From CAADGV01 sp040290295 (GTDB lineage Bacteria > Bacteroidota > Ignavibacteria > UBA10030 > UBA6906): a DNA stretch of 64,000 nt. This document shows, piece after piece, positions 34,623 through 43,245 of the stretch (the first letter of the stretch is position 1; the number at the start of each line of letters is the position of its first letter). The position numbers were made by a program, and so were the translations under genes. The stretch lies in the NCBI GenBank assembly GCA_040290295.1, contig PSMW01000012.1:39349-103348 (forward strand). The letters are read 5' to 3'. Under the pieces are notes generated by a model. The model had not been told where the DNA came from. It did not search any database and saw only the letters and a program-made list of their open reading frames with translations.

Positions 34623-35249
34623 TTAGTGGACAATGTATCCATCACCTTTGACGATCCGTTCAACTTCGCTGAGGCGCTCGAGCTTGGGAATAACCTCGAC
34701 GAAGTACGCATGCAACAACCGCAAGCGCTCGTTCTCTGACTCCGTCGCCAGCAACACTTGGCGTTGTGAAAGCTCCATCCCCGCCTTCTGCGCGATCTTG
34801 AACGACACTTGGGGATTTGCTGCATCGAATTCGACTTTGTACGCTTCTTCGCGATACACCATCTCTACGAGCCGGTTATGTAGGCGAATCGTTTCCTCTG
34901 CGAGTGCTTCATCGAGCGCTTCGGTACGCTGTTCGAAGAATTTCACTTGCCCCACGCTAAACAAGGTCTGTGAAGCGACGACCTTTTCCAGCAGGTACCG
35001 CTCACCCCCTTCGACGAGAATATCCATGCGGCCATCCGCATAGCGCTTCACCAGTTCCAGCACGGTTGCCGTACATCCCACTTTGGCCAGCCCTGCTTCC
35101 GTTATGAGATTGATGCCGAACGCTTTCCCCTCATCAAGACACTCCGCGATGAGCTGTTTGTACCGCTCTTCAAAAATATGGAGAGGAAGGACAGACTGAG
35201 GAAAGAGCACCACCTGCAACGGAAACAACGGCAGAAGTTGCACTGCCAT
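34623..35249 (-). CDS. LON substrate-binding-domain protein
   Basis: 208 residues from the ATG at 35247-35249; a GTG three codons upstream is an alternative. The N-terminal domain of Lon stands alone here: LPLFPLQVVLFPQSVLPLHIFEERYKQLI, CTATVLELVKRYADGRMDILVEGGERYLL. The C-terminal part is helical (QRQVLLATESENERLRLLHAYFVEVIPKLERL). There is no AAA+ or protease domain. Stand-alone LON-domain proteins are common and probably bind peptides; the role is unknown. It heads a two-gene transcript with the small basic protein. Confidence 0.85.
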   Translation of the reverse strand: MAVQLLPLFPLQVVLFPQSVLPLHIFEERYKQLIAECLDEGKAFGINLITEAGLAKVGCTATVLELVKRYADGRMDILVEGGERYLLEKVVASQTLFSVGQVKFFEQRTEALDEALAEETIRLHNRLVEMVYREEAYKVEFDAANPQVSFKIAQKAGMELSQRQVLLATESENERLRLLHAYFVEVIPKLERLSEVERIVKGDGYIVH

Positions 35250-35323
35250 AGCGATCACGCTCGATGGTCAGTTTCATGATAGAAAATTTCAGACTGAACA
35301 TCAAGATGAACTCTAGAAGCACG

Positions 35324-35356
35324 CCAAGTTCCGAACGTCGGGCGTTCGGAACTTGG
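35324..35356. repeat. Perfect 14-bp inverted repeat (hairpin)
   Basis: CCAAGTTCCGAACG (35324-35337), loop TCGGG, CGTTCGGAACTTGG (35343-35356). It lies 11 bases after the superoxide dismutase stop. No T run follows on either strand, so it may be a transcript-stabilising or REP-like element rather than a classic terminator. Confidence 0.7.
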
Positions 35357-35366
35357 GCACCGTGTC

Positions 35367-36104
35367 TTAGCGTGCGTACTTCTTGTAGCGCTCGTTGATT
35401 CTTCCCCAATGAAGATGCGCGAGGAAGTTGTCGATATAGGCTGCGCGCTTGGGACCATCTTTGTGGTAGTAGGCGTGCTCGAACACATCACATGGGATGA
35501 GAGGGATGCCACCCCAGATCGCACCGTAGTGGTGTTCGTCCACGAGCACGTTGAGGAGTCGTTTCGAGTAGAGCATGTCGTACGCCAGAACGCCCCAGCC
35601 GCTGAGCTTAGCGGAAAGTGCCGTGGCTTTGAAGTCGGCTTTCCATGCGTCGATCGAGCCGAACTCCTTTTCGATCGCCGCTTTGATCTCCGGACCTTTG
35701 CTCACATCTCCGTCGCCGCCCATCACTTCCCAATACACGTCGTGGAGCAATGCGCCTGCGTGGTTCCACGTCGTACGCCGCTTCAACTCGCCGATCGGAC
35801 TGTAATTTCCGTTCGCCTTCGAGCGGTCGGCAGTCTCCAAGTCTTTCTCGATCGTGTTGAGCGCCGTAACGTAACCTTTGTGGTGTGTGTTGTAATGCCA
35901 GTCGCTCGTCTCCGCATCGATAACGGGAGCGAGGAGCTTCTTCGCTTCTTCGTCCGAGTACGGACGCGGGTTGAACTTCCATTCGTATGCCATGCGCTTA
36001 TCCTCCATAGTGTTGTTGATCGATGAGTACGGAATGAACAATTGCCCTGCAATGGCAGCCGCGCCGGTTGCAGTGGTCTTTTTGATGAACTCTCGTCGCT
36101 TCAC
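35367..36104 (-). CDS. Fe/Mn superoxide dismutase with Tat signal
   Basis: 245 residues from a GTG at 36102-36104 with GGAGGAG ideally placed upstream. It begins VKRREFIKKTTATGAAAIAG, a twin-arginine signal, so the folded, metal-loaded enzyme is exported. SOD ligands are visible: HYNTHHKGYV, GALLHDVYW, and DVFEHAYYHKD near the end. It dismutates superoxide, here probably outside the cytoplasm. A second in-frame start, ATG in MAYEWKFNPRPY, could in principle give a cytosolic form. It follows the PuuD-like gene by 22 bases. Confidence 0.88.
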   Translation of the reverse strand: MKRREFIKKTTATGAAAIAGQLFIPYSSINNTMEDKRMAYEWKFNPRPYSDEEAKKLLAPVIDAETSDWHYNTHHKGYVTALNTIEKDLETADRSKANGNYSPIGELKRRTTWNHAGALLHDVYWEVMGGDGDVSKGPEIKAAIEKEFGSIDAWKADFKATALSAKLSGWGVLAYDMLYSKRLLNVLVDEHHYGAIWGGIPLIPCDVFEHAYYHKDGPKRAAYIDNFLAHLHWGRINERYKKYAR

Positions 36105-36126
36105 GGCAAGCTCCTCCACCGGCTCA

Positions 36127-36891
36127 TCAAAAGCCTTTGATGCGTGCGGCTTTCCCGTACACGAGCTGAACGGCAAGCCACCCGAGGATCACCACCGCGA
36201 GCAGGTACAGCGGACTGTTCGCTCCCGGCACCGTCGTGTGCATGGTGATCATCGTCCAGAACAGGGGAACCGAAAGGAACGTGTTGTGCTTCGACCGCAT
36301 GCCCGCGCTGGCAACCAATGCTTGCTCGGGAGCGGAGCCTTCCTTCACGGCTGCGATGATTTTCTTCTGAGCAGGCCAGATCCGCATCCAAACATTCGCA
36401 GCCATGATCGTTCCCAGCATCGCACCGATGTGGATGTTGTATGCCCGATAGCTGTAGCCGCCGAAGTCGATCATCAAATACATCACTGCAGCTATGAGCA
36501 AGAAGCCGATGGCAGCGAACACTTTCATGTCCTTCGCGAGCGTTGACTTCGCGAGAATGTCGTAGAGAGCAAAACCCCCAAACGTTACCACCAGCATAAT
36601 GATCGCGCCTGGGGTCCATCCTTTTCCTTCCTCGAACATCAATCCGCCATGATAATACACGAGCATCAGCAGCAGAACGCCCGTCACCCACGTGTAGGCT
36701 GCTCCCCACCGGAACCAATACAATGCACGCGGCATCAATTCGGGCACCACTTTCTTCTTCGTTTCTGGATCCATCACCGTTGTAAACGGCGCATTGACAA
36801 AATTGAAAAAGTACAGATGCCCTATCCAAATGACGCCGGCAGCAATATGCAGCCACCGAAAGAACACGCTCAGATAGTCCATGAATTCCAT
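36127..36891 (-). CDS. PuuD-like (urate hydroxylase N-terminal domain) membrane protein
   Basis: 254 residues from the ATG at 36889-36891 with GGGAGG 6 bases upstream. Seven or eight membrane helices. The start is FMDYLSVFFRWLHIAAGVIWIGHLYFFNFVN; later HIGAMLGTIMAANVWMRIWPAQKKII and FLSVPLFWTMITMHT. These match the membrane domain of PuuD-type urate hydroxylases; conserved histidines suggest a haem-type site. It lacks the C-terminal cytochrome c of full PuuD and no purine genes are nearby, so the urate role is doubtful. Pairing with an exported SOD suggests an oxygen-linked redox job. Confidence 0.75.
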   Translation of the reverse strand: MEFMDYLSVFFRWLHIAAGVIWIGHLYFFNFVNAPFTTVMDPETKKKVVPELMPRALYWFRWGAAYTWVTGVLLLMLVYYHGGLMFEEGKGWTPGAIIMLVVTFGGFALYDILAKSTLAKDMKVFAAIGFLLIAAVMYLMIDFGGYSYRAYNIHIGAMLGTIMAANVWMRIWPAQKKIIAAVKEGSAPEQALVASAGMRSKHNTFLSVPLFWTMITMHTTVPGANSPLYLLAVVILGWLAVQLVYGKAARIKGF

Positions 36892-37070
36892 GACGTGCCT
36901 CCCAAGATTGTGATGATGTGTGATATGGAATGAACCATTCAGCGCCTGCAAAGCGCTTGTGGTCCAGATGCATGTATGGACGTTCCTCTTGTGTGATGCG
37001 GAAAGCTCTACCGACACAAAAGGTGTGGAGCAAGCGAAGAACTTGCTCTCACGGTCAGCGTACTCGTGCC

Positions 37071-37439
37071 TTAGACGCCAAACGACTGGCCGCACCCGCA
37101 GGTTCGTGTCGCTTGCGGGTTGTTGAAAACGAAGCCCTTGCCGTTCAACCCATCGCTGAAATCGAGAACGGTACCCGAAAGAAAGAACAGACTTTTCGGA
37201 TCGACAAACATCTTGATGCCGAACTGTTCCATGATCTTGTCGTTCTCTCTCGGTTGCTCATCGAAAGCCAGAACGTACGTCATGCCCGAGCACCCTCCGC
37301 CTTTGACGCCGAGACGCAAGCCGTGATGGTCGGGGATGTTGTTCTCGGCTTTCAGCTTCTTGATCTGTTGGGCCGCTTTTTCGGTCAACAGAATTTCTTC
37401 GTTCACGTCGAGCTTTGCAGGAATGTTTGTCGTTTCCAT
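37071..37439 (-). CDS. sufA: A-type iron-sulfur carrier (SufA/IscA family)
   Basis: 122 residues from the ATG at 37437-37439, with AAGGAG 5 bases upstream. The three cluster cysteines are in GGGCSGMTY and TCGCGQSF. The family carries assembled Fe-S clusters to target proteins. It is the last gene of the Fe-S operon, 43 bases after sufT. Confidence 0.92.
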   Translation of the reverse strand: METTNIPAKLDVNEEILLTEKAAQQIKKLKAENNIPDHHGLRLGVKGGGCSGMTYVLAFDEQPRENDKIMEQFGIKMFVDPKSLFFLSGTVLDFSDGLNGKGFVFNNPQATRTCGCGQSFGV

Positions 37440-37482
37440 CGTTTCTCCTTGTTCATAAAACTCAAACACCGTTTCGATTGCA

Positions 37483-37896
37483 TCAAAGGCCAAGTTCCAA
37501 GCGCGCCGCCTCGGACATCATACTCGGATTCCACGGTGGATCCCACACCACCTTGACGACCGCTTGCGTAACATGAGGGATGTTTTTGACTTTCGCTTCT
37601 ACTTCTCTGGGCAGGTACTGTGCTGCGGGGCAATGAGGCGTCGTCAGTGTCATCACCACCAGCACACCGCCGTCAGCTGCGACCTTCACATCGTAGATCA
37701 AACCCATCTCATAAATATTGACCGGGATTTCAGGATCATAGCACGTCTTCAACACTTCGACCACGTTGTTGTAGATGATGGTTTGCTCGACGGTGCTGAG
37801 TTGGCGTTGCTCGCTCGAAGCAGAAGGCTCCGGTACCGGCGTTACGGGTTCCGAAGTTGACGGTGTTCCTGTTTTGTCGTGATGAGTGTCTGTCAT
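37483..37896 (-). CDS. sufT: SUF maturation factor SufT (MIP18/DUF59)
   Basis: 137 residues. An N-terminal Thr/Pro/Ser-rich tail (about 1-35) precedes the DUF59 domain: CYDPEIPVNIYEMGLIYDV, the conserved LTTPHCPAAQYLP with its cysteine, and VWDPPWNPSMMSEAARLELGL, the SufT signature. It helps deliver Fe-S clusters. It lies 5 bases after sufU. Confidence 0.92.
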   Translation of the reverse strand: MTDTHHDKTGTPSTSEPVTPVPEPSASSEQRQLSTVEQTIIYNNVVEVLKTCYDPEIPVNIYEMGLIYDVKVAADGGVLVVMTLTTPHCPAAQYLPREVEAKVKNIPHVTQAVVKVVWDPPWNPSMMSEAARLELGL

Positions 37897-37901
37897 GTGT
37901 A

Positions 37902-38357
37902 CTACTCCGTACTGACGGTTGCCGGTGCTTCATCCTTCAATGCGGCAAGCAGCGTATGCCACGCGAGACTTGCGCACTTGACGCGAGCCGGAAACTCGCT
38001 GACGCCTGCAAACGCTGCAAGCTTGCCGAGCCTATCGAAGTTGCGTTCGCCGTTCAACTCGCCCGTCACCAACTTGTGAAATGTTTCGAAGAGACGTTCG
38101 GCGTCGGCTTTGGTTTTGCCTTTCAGAAGAGAAGTCATCACCGACGCGGACGATTTCGAGATCGCACAGCCACTTCCCTCGAAGCTCACGTCGGCTATCA
38201 CGTCGCCATCCATCTTGACGAACACCGTATAGTGATCGCCGCACAGCGGATTGAACCCCTCCACCTTGCGCGTGGCATCGTCCATCCTCCGGAAATTGCG
38301 GGGATTCTTGTTGTGGTCGAGAATAACCTCTTGATACAGCTCGCGCAGTGCCGACAT
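37902..38357 (-). CDS. sufU: SufU scaffold / sulfur-transfer protein
   Basis: 151 residues. The SufU pattern is ELYQEVILDHNKNPRNF, FNPLCGDHYTVFV, GSGCAISKSSASVMTSLLKGK with an insertion, and RVKCASLAWHTL. Three cysteines and Asp bind Zn, so it likely takes persulfide sulfur from SufS rather than building clusters like IscU. The ATG overlaps the sufS TAA by 1 base. Ends in TAG with a TGA two codons later. Confidence 0.93.
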   Translation of the reverse strand: MSALRELYQEVILDHNKNPRNFRRMDDATRKVEGFNPLCGDHYTVFVKMDGDVIADVSFEGSGCAISKSSASVMTSLLKGKTKADAERLFETFHKLVTGELNGERNFDRLGKLAAFAGVSEFPARVKCASLAWHTLLAALKDEAPATVSTE

Positions 38358-39616
38358 TACCCCAATACCTCCTTCACCTTGTGCAACGCGTGGACGAGCA
38401 CATCGATTTCATCTTTGGTGTTGTAGAAAGCAAACGATACGCGCGCCGTTGCGGGAATGCCGAACCGTTGCATCACCGGTTGTGCACAGTGATGTCCCGT
38501 TCGAATTGCCACGCCTTCATAGTCGAGGATCGTTCCAATGTCGTGTGGATGAACGCCTTCTATCACGAACGAAATAACACCAGCCTTTTCTTTCGCTGTA
38601 CCGATGATGGTGAGGCCCGGAATCTCCTTCAGCTTGGTTGTTGCGTAGTGCAACAGTTCCGCCTCGTACGCCATCACAGCGTTCATGTCCATCCCGCTGA
38701 GATAATCGATGGCCGCACCCAGTCCGATGCCGCCGGCAATATTGGGTGTGCCCGCTTCGAACTTGTAGGGAAGATCGTTGAAGGTTGTCTTCTCGAACGT
38801 GACCGACTTGATCATGTCGCCGCCTCCCTGATACGGCGGCATCGCGTCGAGCAGGGCTTCTTTGCCATACAAGATACCGACACCGGTCGGGCCGAACATT
38901 TTGTGTGCGGAGAATGCGTAAAAATCACACTCGAGTTGCTGCATATCCACACGCATGTGCGGCACCGCTTGTGCGCCGTCCACCAACACGGGAATGCCGT
39001 GTGCATGAGCCATAGCGATCATGGACTTCACCGGGTTGATTGTTCCGAGTGCGTTCGAAATATGTGTCACGGCCACAATGCGCGTCTTCTCGGTCAGCAG
39101 CTTCTGGTATTCGTCCAGGAGCAATTCGCCTGCATCGTTCATCGGGATGACGCGGAGTCGAGCTTGCTTCTCTTCACACACCAACTGCCAGGGCACGATG
39201 TTCGAGTGATGCTCCATCGCCGAGATAAGCACTTCATCGCCCGCGTGGAGATGTGTTCGGCCGAAACTACCGGCGACAAGATTGATCGCCTCGGTCGTGC
39301 CGCGCACAAAAATGATCTCTTTGGTAGAGCGTGCGTTGATATAGCGCTGCACTTTTGCACGTGCGCCTTCATACGATTCGGTCGCCCGCTCGCTCAGATA
39401 ATGCACGCCGCGATGAACATTCGAGTTTTCCTCGTAGTAATACCGAATCATCGCGTCGATCACCACCTGCGGTTTTTGGCTTGTTGCTGCGTTGTCGAGA
39501 TAGACGAGCGGTTTGCCGTTCACCTGGCGGCGCAGCAAGGGAAAGTGAAAGCGACAACTCTCCACAGGGATCGGCGCTTTTACGCTCTCGTCGGTATAGG
39601 TTGCCGTACCTTCCAT
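38357..39616 (-). CDS. sufS: Cysteine desulfurase SufS (group II)
   Basis: 419 residues from the ATG at 39614-39616; a GTG two codons earlier overlaps the sufD stop. A PLP enzyme that removes sulfur from cysteine. Motifs: VYLDNAATSQKPQVVID, REIIFVRGTTEAINLVA-like KEIIFVRGTTEAINLVA, the PLP lysine in FYAFSAHKMFGPTGVG, and the active Cys in IRTGHHCAQPVMQRF. Persulfide is likely handed to SufU, the next gene. Confidence 0.94.
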   Translation of the reverse strand: MEGTATYTDESVKAPIPVESCRFHFPLLRRQVNGKPLVYLDNAATSQKPQVVIDAMIRYYYEENSNVHRGVHYLSERATESYEGARAKVQRYINARSTKEIIFVRGTTEAINLVAGSFGRTHLHAGDEVLISAMEHHSNIVPWQLVCEEKQARLRVIPMNDAGELLLDEYQKLLTEKTRIVAVTHISNALGTINPVKSMIAMAHAHGIPVLVDGAQAVPHMRVDMQQLECDFYAFSAHKMFGPTGVGILYGKEALLDAMPPYQGGGDMIKSVTFEKTTFNDLPYKFEAGTPNIAGGIGLGAAIDYLSGMDMNAVMAYEAELLHYATTKLKEIPGLTIIGTAKEKAGVISFVIEGVHPHDIGTILDYEGVAIRTGHHCAQPVMQRFGIPATARVSFAFYNTKDEIDVLVHALHKVKEVLG

Positions 39617-39618
39617 GA

Positions 39619-40962
39619 TCACAGTTCGAGTGTGCGTCCTTGTCGCAGCCGTTCCTGCAGCATTGCATCCACCTGCGATCGTAGCGGCTCGACATGAACA
39701 CGATTGATAATATCGCTCGCGAACGCAAAGGTGAGGATGTCCTTCGCTGTTTCCTCGCCGATGCCTCGTGACCGAAGGTAGAACAACTGCTCTTCATCCA
39801 GATGCCCGACAGTCGCACCATGTGTACACTTCACATCGTTGGCAAAAATCTCGAGTTGGGGTTTCGTGTCGATGGTTGCATGGTCCGAGAGCAAGAGCGT
39901 CTTGTTCGTCTGCTTGGCATCGGTTTTCTGAGCGTCTTTCCGTACAAAGATTTTGCCGTTGAAGACGCCTCTCGAATTTCCGTCGAGAATGGATTTGTAC
40001 AGCTCATGGCTGGCACACTTCGGCTGCGCATGATCGATCGTCGTATGATGATCGACGAGCTGTGTGCCGGTAGTGAGGGACAAACCGTTCAGTGTCGCCT
40101 CGCAGCGCTCCGCACCGAGTACGGCCGTAATGGTGTTGCGCACCAATGCGCCGCCGAAGTTGATCGCATTCGATACCACGGTGCTGCCTTCGTGCTGCTC
40201 GAAATGCACGGTGCCGATGTGAAAGCCGGTAAGCGATTCGGCTTGCAGCTTGTCGTGCTCGACGCTCGCTCCTTCGCCCACAACAAATTCCGTGACCGCG
40301 TTGGTGAGATACGGCTCGTCGCCTCTTCCGGCGTACGTCTCGACGATCGACACTTTGCTGCGCTTTCCCACGATAATCAGATTGCGCGGGTGTGCAGCCA
40401 GCGGCACGCCGCCCGAAGTTTCAAAGAACACCAAATGAATCGGTACATCCAGCACCACATCATCGGGAATGTGAATGAAGGCACCATCGAACAGAAACGC
40501 CGTGCTGAGGGCGGTGAACGCGTTCTCGTCGTACTGCACATACCGGCCGAGGTGGCAATAGAGGTTCGGGTCGTTCGCCTTCAGGGCAGATGCCAGGTTG
40601 GTCACCGTCACCCCCTTGGGAAGAGCGGGGACGACGGAGAACTCTGCCCGGTAGTGTCCGTTCACAAACACGAACCGAACCGATTCCCAACCACGAAACG
40701 TGAGGCTTTCGATCTCCTCCCCCATCGCTTCCGTATCACCGGGTGTCAGCGAGGGGACGAACAGCGTCCGCGCAATCGGCGACACGTCGGTGAAGCGCCA
40801 TTCTTCTTCGCGTGTTGTCGGGAACCCGAGCGCGTCGAATGCCTCAATTGCTCGCCGGCGCAAGGCATGAACGCGCGATGTCGCCTCACCGTTGAGACTT
40901 TGCTCGAAGGCTTCGAAGTGTGTGCGGTACCACTCTTTGGTGTTACGAACTTCTTGTCTCAT
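39619..40962 (-). CDS. sufD: Fe-S assembly scaffold subunit SufD
   Basis: 447 residues from the ATG at 40960-40962; AAGGAG lies 5 bases upstream. SufD pairs with SufB and SufC in the SufBCD scaffold. Visible: GFPTTREEEWRFTDVSPIAR, then the beta-helix core and the C-terminal block ASHELYKSILDGNSRGVFNGKI, SDHATIDTKPQLEIFANDVKCTHGATVGHLD and YLRSRGI. It follows sufC by 9 bases. Confidence 0.93.
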   Translation of the reverse strand: MRQEVRNTKEWYRTHFEAFEQSLNGEATSRVHALRRRAIEAFDALGFPTTREEEWRFTDVSPIARTLFVPSLTPGDTEAMGEEIESLTFRGWESVRFVFVNGHYRAEFSVVPALPKGVTVTNLASALKANDPNLYCHLGRYVQYDENAFTALSTAFLFDGAFIHIPDDVVLDVPIHLVFFETSGGVPLAAHPRNLIIVGKRSKVSIVETYAGRGDEPYLTNAVTEFVVGEGASVEHDKLQAESLTGFHIGTVHFEQHEGSTVVSNAINFGGALVRNTITAVLGAERCEATLNGLSLTTGTQLVDHHTTIDHAQPKCASHELYKSILDGNSRGVFNGKIFVRKDAQKTDAKQTNKTLLLSDHATIDTKPQLEIFANDVKCTHGATVGHLDEEQLFYLRSRGIGEETAKDILTFAFASDIINRVHVEPLRSQVDAMLQERLRQGRTLEL

Positions 40963-40971
40963 CTCCACTCC

Positions 40972-41730
40972 TTATGCTGCCGCTTCGGTTTCTTCGCGCA
41001 CCCAATCATATCCACGCTCTTCGAGAAGCAACGCCAACTCTTTGCCGCCGCTCTTCACGATTTTTCCATCCACAAGCACATGAACGTAATCAGGAATGAT
41101 GTAGTTGAGCAGGCGTTGATAGTGTGTAACGACGATCGTCGCGTTGTCGGGGCGCCGCAGTTTGTTGACGCCGTCCGCAACGATACGCAGCGCATCGATG
41201 TCGAGGCCGGAGTCGGTCTCGTCCAACACCGCAAGCGTCGGTTCCAGCACCGCCATCTGAAAGATTTCGTTCCGCTTCTTCTCGCCTCCGGAAAAGCCTT
41301 CATTCACCGGCCGGTTGAGAAAGCTCGGATCCATATCGACCAACGTGAGTCGCTCCTTGACCAAGGTCAGAAAATCGACAGCGTCCAGCGGCTCAAGCCC
41401 GCGGTGCTTGCGGATGGCGTTGAGCGCCACTTTCAGGAAATAGCTGTTGGACACGCCGGGGATCTCGACCGGATACTGGAACGCAAGAAACAATCCTTCA
41501 CGGGCACGCTCTTCGGGATTCATGGCAAGAAGATCCATCCCTTTGTACCACACTTCACCTTCCGTGACACGGTACGCTTCGCGTCCGGCAAGCACTCCTG
41601 CAAGCGTACTCTTGCCCGAACCGTTGGGACCCATGATAGCGTGCAGTTCACCCGCGTTCACGTTCAGGTTCACACCGTGCAGGATCTCGTTGCCGTTGAC
41701 CTGCGCGTGAAGATTCTTGATTTCTAACAT
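40972..41730 (-). CDS. sufC: Fe-S assembly ATPase SufC
   Basis: 252 residues from the ATG at 41728-41730. An ABC-type ATPase that drives the SufBCD scaffold. Motifs: Walker A MGPNGSGKSTLAGVL, SufC signature NEGFSGGEKKRNEIFQ, Walker B LAVLDETDSGLDIDAL and the switch VVTHYQRLL. An open frame upstream is not part of the usual protein. Confidence 0.95.
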   Translation of the reverse strand: MLEIKNLHAQVNGNEILHGVNLNVNAGELHAIMGPNGSGKSTLAGVLAGREAYRVTEGEVWYKGMDLLAMNPEERAREGLFLAFQYPVEIPGVSNSYFLKVALNAIRKHRGLEPLDAVDFLTLVKERLTLVDMDPSFLNRPVNEGFSGGEKKRNEIFQMAVLEPTLAVLDETDSGLDIDALRIVADGVNKLRRPDNATIVVTHYQRLLNYIIPDYVHVLVDGKIVKSGGKELALLLEERGYDWVREETEAAA

Positions 41731-41769
41731 CACTCGTTCCTTTTCTGATTGTCGATTCATGTTCATTCC

Positions 41770-43209
41770 TTACCCCACACTTCCTTCAAGACTGACGCCG
41801 AGGAGTTTCTGTGCTTCCACCGCGAACTCCATCGGTAGCTCTCGGAACACTTCCTTGCAGAAGCCATTCACGATCATATTGACAGCATCCTCTTTCGACA
41901 GCCCGCGTTGCTGGCAGTAGAAGATTTGATCTTCACCGATCTTCGAGGTCGTCGCTTCGTGTTCGACCTTGGAGGAGGTGTTCTTCACTTCGATATACGG
42001 GAAGGTGTGCGCGCCGCACTTATCGCCGAGCAACAGCGAGTCGCATTGCGAAAAATTGCGCGCACCGATGGCACCTTTCGTCACTTTGACCAATCCTCGA
42101 TACGAGTTCTGTCCGTAACCGGCGGAGATGCCTTTGGAGACGATGGTGCTGCGCGTATTCTTGCCGATATGAATCATCTTCGTACCGGTGTCGGCTTGCT
42201 GGTAGTTGTTCACCACCGCCACCGAATAGAATTCGCCGACGGCATTATCGCCCTGCAAGATGCAACTCGGATACTTCCATGTGATTGCTGAGCCGGTCTC
42301 GACTTGCGTCCAGGAAATTTTCGCGTTCTTCATCGCTTTCCCGCGCTTCGTCACGAAGTTGTAAATGCCGCCCTTTCCTTCTTTGTCGCCCGGATACCAG
42401 TTCTGCACTGTCGAGTATTTGATCTCCGCATGGTCCAGTGCGATCAGCTCCACCACGGCTGCGTGCAGTTGGTTGGTATCACGCATCGGCGCCGTGCAAC
42501 CTTCAAGGTAGCTCACGAACGCGCCTTCGTCCGCAACAATGAGTGTTCGTTCGAACTGTCCCGTTTCCGCTGCATTGATGCGGAAGTACGTTGACAACTC
42601 CATGGGACAGCGAACACCTTTGGGAATGTAGCAGAACGAACCATCGCTGAAGACCGCCGAATTGAGCGCGGCGAAGAAATTGTCTGTGTACGGAACAACA
42701 GAACCCAGATACGTCCGCACAAGATCGGGATGATTCTGCACCGCTTCGGTCAACGAGCAGAAGATGATCCCCAACTCAGCGAGCTTCTCCTTGAACGTGG
42801 TCGCGACCGAAACACTATCGAAGACGGCATCCACCGCGACACCGGCGAGCATCTTCTGCTCCTCGAGCGGGATGCCGAGCTTCTCATACGTCTTCAGGAG
42901 TTCCGGATCGACTTCCTCCAAACTTTTGAACTGCTTCTTTTTCGGCGCGGCGTAGTAGTGATAAGCCTGATAGTCGATGGGTGGATACTTCACGTTGGGC
43001 CACTTCGGCTCCTCCATCGTCAGCCAATGACGATAGGCTTTCAGCCGCCACTCGAGCAGCCACGCAGGTTCGTTTTTCTTCTCCGAGATGAGACGGACGA
43101 TGTCCTCGTTCAAGCCTCGAGGCGCTATGTCCATCTCGATGTCGGTAACGAACCCGTACTTGTACTCTTGTTTCGCTAAGAGTTCGATGTCGTTCGTTTC
43201 AGTTGCCAT
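41770..43209 (-). CDS. sufB: Fe-S assembly scaffold subunit SufB
   Basis: 479 residues. Core scaffold on which the cluster forms. Visible: KYGFVTDIEMDIAPRGLNEDIVRLIS, WLLEWRLKAYRHWL, EEQKMLAGVAVDAVFDSVSVATTFKE, YLEGCTAPMRDTNQLHAAVVELIA, VQNWYPGDKEGKGGIYNFVTKRG, SKGISAGYGQNSYRGLVKV and a C-terminal KIGEDQIFYCQQRGLSKEDA. Conserved Cys and His ligands are present. The ATG is 36 bases after the unknown Pro/Ala-rich gene and happens to be in the same frame, separated by its TAG. Confidence 0.95.
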   Translation of the reverse strand: MATETNDIELLAKQEYKYGFVTDIEMDIAPRGLNEDIVRLISEKKNEPAWLLEWRLKAYRHWLTMEEPKWPNVKYPPIDYQAYHYYAAPKKKQFKSLEEVDPELLKTYEKLGIPLEEQKMLAGVAVDAVFDSVSVATTFKEKLAELGIIFCSLTEAVQNHPDLVRTYLGSVVPYTDNFFAALNSAVFSDGSFCYIPKGVRCPMELSTYFRINAAETGQFERTLIVADEGAFVSYLEGCTAPMRDTNQLHAAVVELIALDHAEIKYSTVQNWYPGDKEGKGGIYNFVTKRGKAMKNAKISWTQVETGSAITWKYPSCILQGDNAVGEFYSVAVVNNYQQADTGTKMIHIGKNTRSTIVSKGISAGYGQNSYRGLVKVTKGAIGARNFSQCDSLLLGDKCGAHTFPYIEVKNTSSKVEHEATTSKIGEDQIFYCQQRGLSKEDAVNMIVNGFCKEVFRELPMEFAVEAQKLLGVSLEGSVG

Positions 43210-43245
43210 AGGTGTTGTTGTGTCAATATTGTTGGTGAAACATGC

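Noticed and set aside
39802..41727. 641-codon plus-strand open frame opposite sufD and sufC
   Set aside because: It is a long antisense frame caused by codon bias; the minus-strand genes are unmistakable.
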